From Pelovirga terrestris (GTDB taxonomy: Bacteria > Desulfobacterota > Desulfuromonadia > Desulfuromonadales > Geopsychrobacteraceae): DNA of 64,000 nt. Within the stretch, counting starts at the first letter, position 1. Every line of letters starts with the position of its first letter. The position numbers and the translations under genes were made by a program. Positions 63,660 through 64,000 of this stretch are shown piece by piece. The DNA lies in assembly GCF_014773365.1 (NCBI RefSeq), contig NZ_JACWUN010000012.1:42713-106712 (forward strand). The letters are read 5' to 3'. The notes under the pieces are model-generated. The model saw only the letters and a program-made list of their open reading frames with translations. It searched no databases and had not been told where the DNA came from.

Positions 63660-64000
63660 TGCATTTCCTTTGCGTCACACAGGTAGTGCCAATTGGAAAG
63701 AGGGACCTTGGTAAAAAAGGTCCCTCCCGGTTTTGTCAGGGGATCATAAAAGTTTTGACAACTCCGAGGGTAATTGGAAGCCTCCTCCTGTGAACCGCTC
63801 AATATTTTCAGAGAAGCAGGCTTCCATTGAACAACGTCCAAAGTTTATGTCATTCAGTATGGGACTGCAAGTACCCAAATCCACCACCTGAAAAAGCATA
63901 GATGGTCGCGACGTCTTTTTTAAGATATTTTTTCCTGCCTATACCCTGTTTTTACGTTACGTCAGGGTGAAAAATGTCGGATTTAGAAAAAATCGGCCTT
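63660..64000 (-). other. Long structured leader upstream of the kinase gene
   Basis: No convincing coding region in these 341 bases. On the minus strand two hairpins precede the kinase: GGAAGCCT/AGGCTTCC (63776-63783 with 63818-63825), extended by flanking A-T pairs, and GAGGGACCTT/AAGGTCCCTC (63700-63709 with 63717-63726, seven-base loop). The second lies about 40 bases before the start codon and may act as an attenuator or RNA switch. A 61-codon frame there (63656-63841) has no good start. Confidence 0.4.

Noticed and set aside
63660..63690. GACGCAAAG near the kinase start as part of a cyclic-di-GMP (GEMM) riboswitch
   Set aside because: The short match is present, but the GGCAAACC half, the tetraloop stem and the receptor helix are missing, and the match sits too close to the start codon.
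63656..63841. 61-codon ORF upstream of the kinase
   Set aside because: It has no ribosome binding site, runs through the hairpins and shows no recognisable domain.

Overview
The window looks like a chromosome segment of an anaerobic or facultatively anaerobic Desulfuromonadales/Geobacter-type bacterium (Desulfobacterota). This is inferred from gene content: an anaerobic (class III) ribonucleotide reductase, small CxxCH multihaem cytochromes, a haem-binding DUF3365 (Tll0287-like) sensor kinase, many REC-PAS-kinase proteins, and the gltBD/gdhA pair. Codon use is that of a moderately GC-rich genome. No rRNA, tRNA, CRISPR array, phage or transposase gene was seen.

Layout. 1-0.6 kb: start of an unknown gene and a ferritin. 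1-4.5 kb: a plus-strand operon of engB, a histidine phosphatase, cbiET and a dihydrouridine synthase. 4.5-7.8 kb: class III ribonucleotide reductase in three pieces: the NrdD body, a separate 48-residue glycyl-radical mini-protein, and NrdG, whose start codon is not canonical. 8-12.7 kb: small cytochrome, membrane proteins, murI, a GerMN protein, a nuclease and an Rrf2 regulator. 12.8-20.5 kb: S1 RNA-binding protein, MFS exporter, MacAB-TolC-like efflux operon and a cation diffusion facilitator. 20.5-21.7 kb: relics of feoB and of a Crp/Fnr regulator before an intact flavodoxin. 21.9-28.7 kb: an overlapping signalling operon (haem-sensor kinase, PAS kinase, single-domain response regulator, diguanylate cyclase, PilZ protein). 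28.9-33.3 kb: aldo/keto reductase, AI-2E-type permease, EAL/HDOD protein and a triheme cytochrome. 33.4-40.5 kb: an eight-gene Mrp-like cation/proton antiporter operon. 40.7-51 kb: gltBD, an unusual RecA-like/PPDK_N protein and gdhA. 51.4-63.7 kb: a second large signalling block (REC kinases, GGDEF-EAL, HDOD, HD-GYP-like protein, NtrC-type regulator).

Co-operation. gltBD and gdhA are the two routes of ammonium assimilation; each has a -24/-12 (sigma-54) promoter candidate upstream, though they are not in one operon. The two signalling blocks join redox/haem sensing to phosphorelay and to cyclic-di-GMP synthesis, breakdown and binding. A NrdR-box-like site precedes nrdD.

Best leads. (1) A family of three palindromic 144-157 bp elements with GTAA-type ends and 8-bp target duplications, probably non-autonomous relatives of IS66-family elements; one now supplies the 3' end of a cytochrome gene. 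(2) The split NrdD with a stand-alone glycyl-radical peptide, the two parts separated by a copy of a second dispersed repeat, plus the missing start codon of nrdG. (3) The RecA-like/PPDK_N fusion between gltBD and gdhA. (4) Heptamer tandem repeats of the same sequence at distant gene ends. (5) Gene relics (feoB, Crp/Fnr, and an internally deleted histidine kinase containing a ten-G tract).
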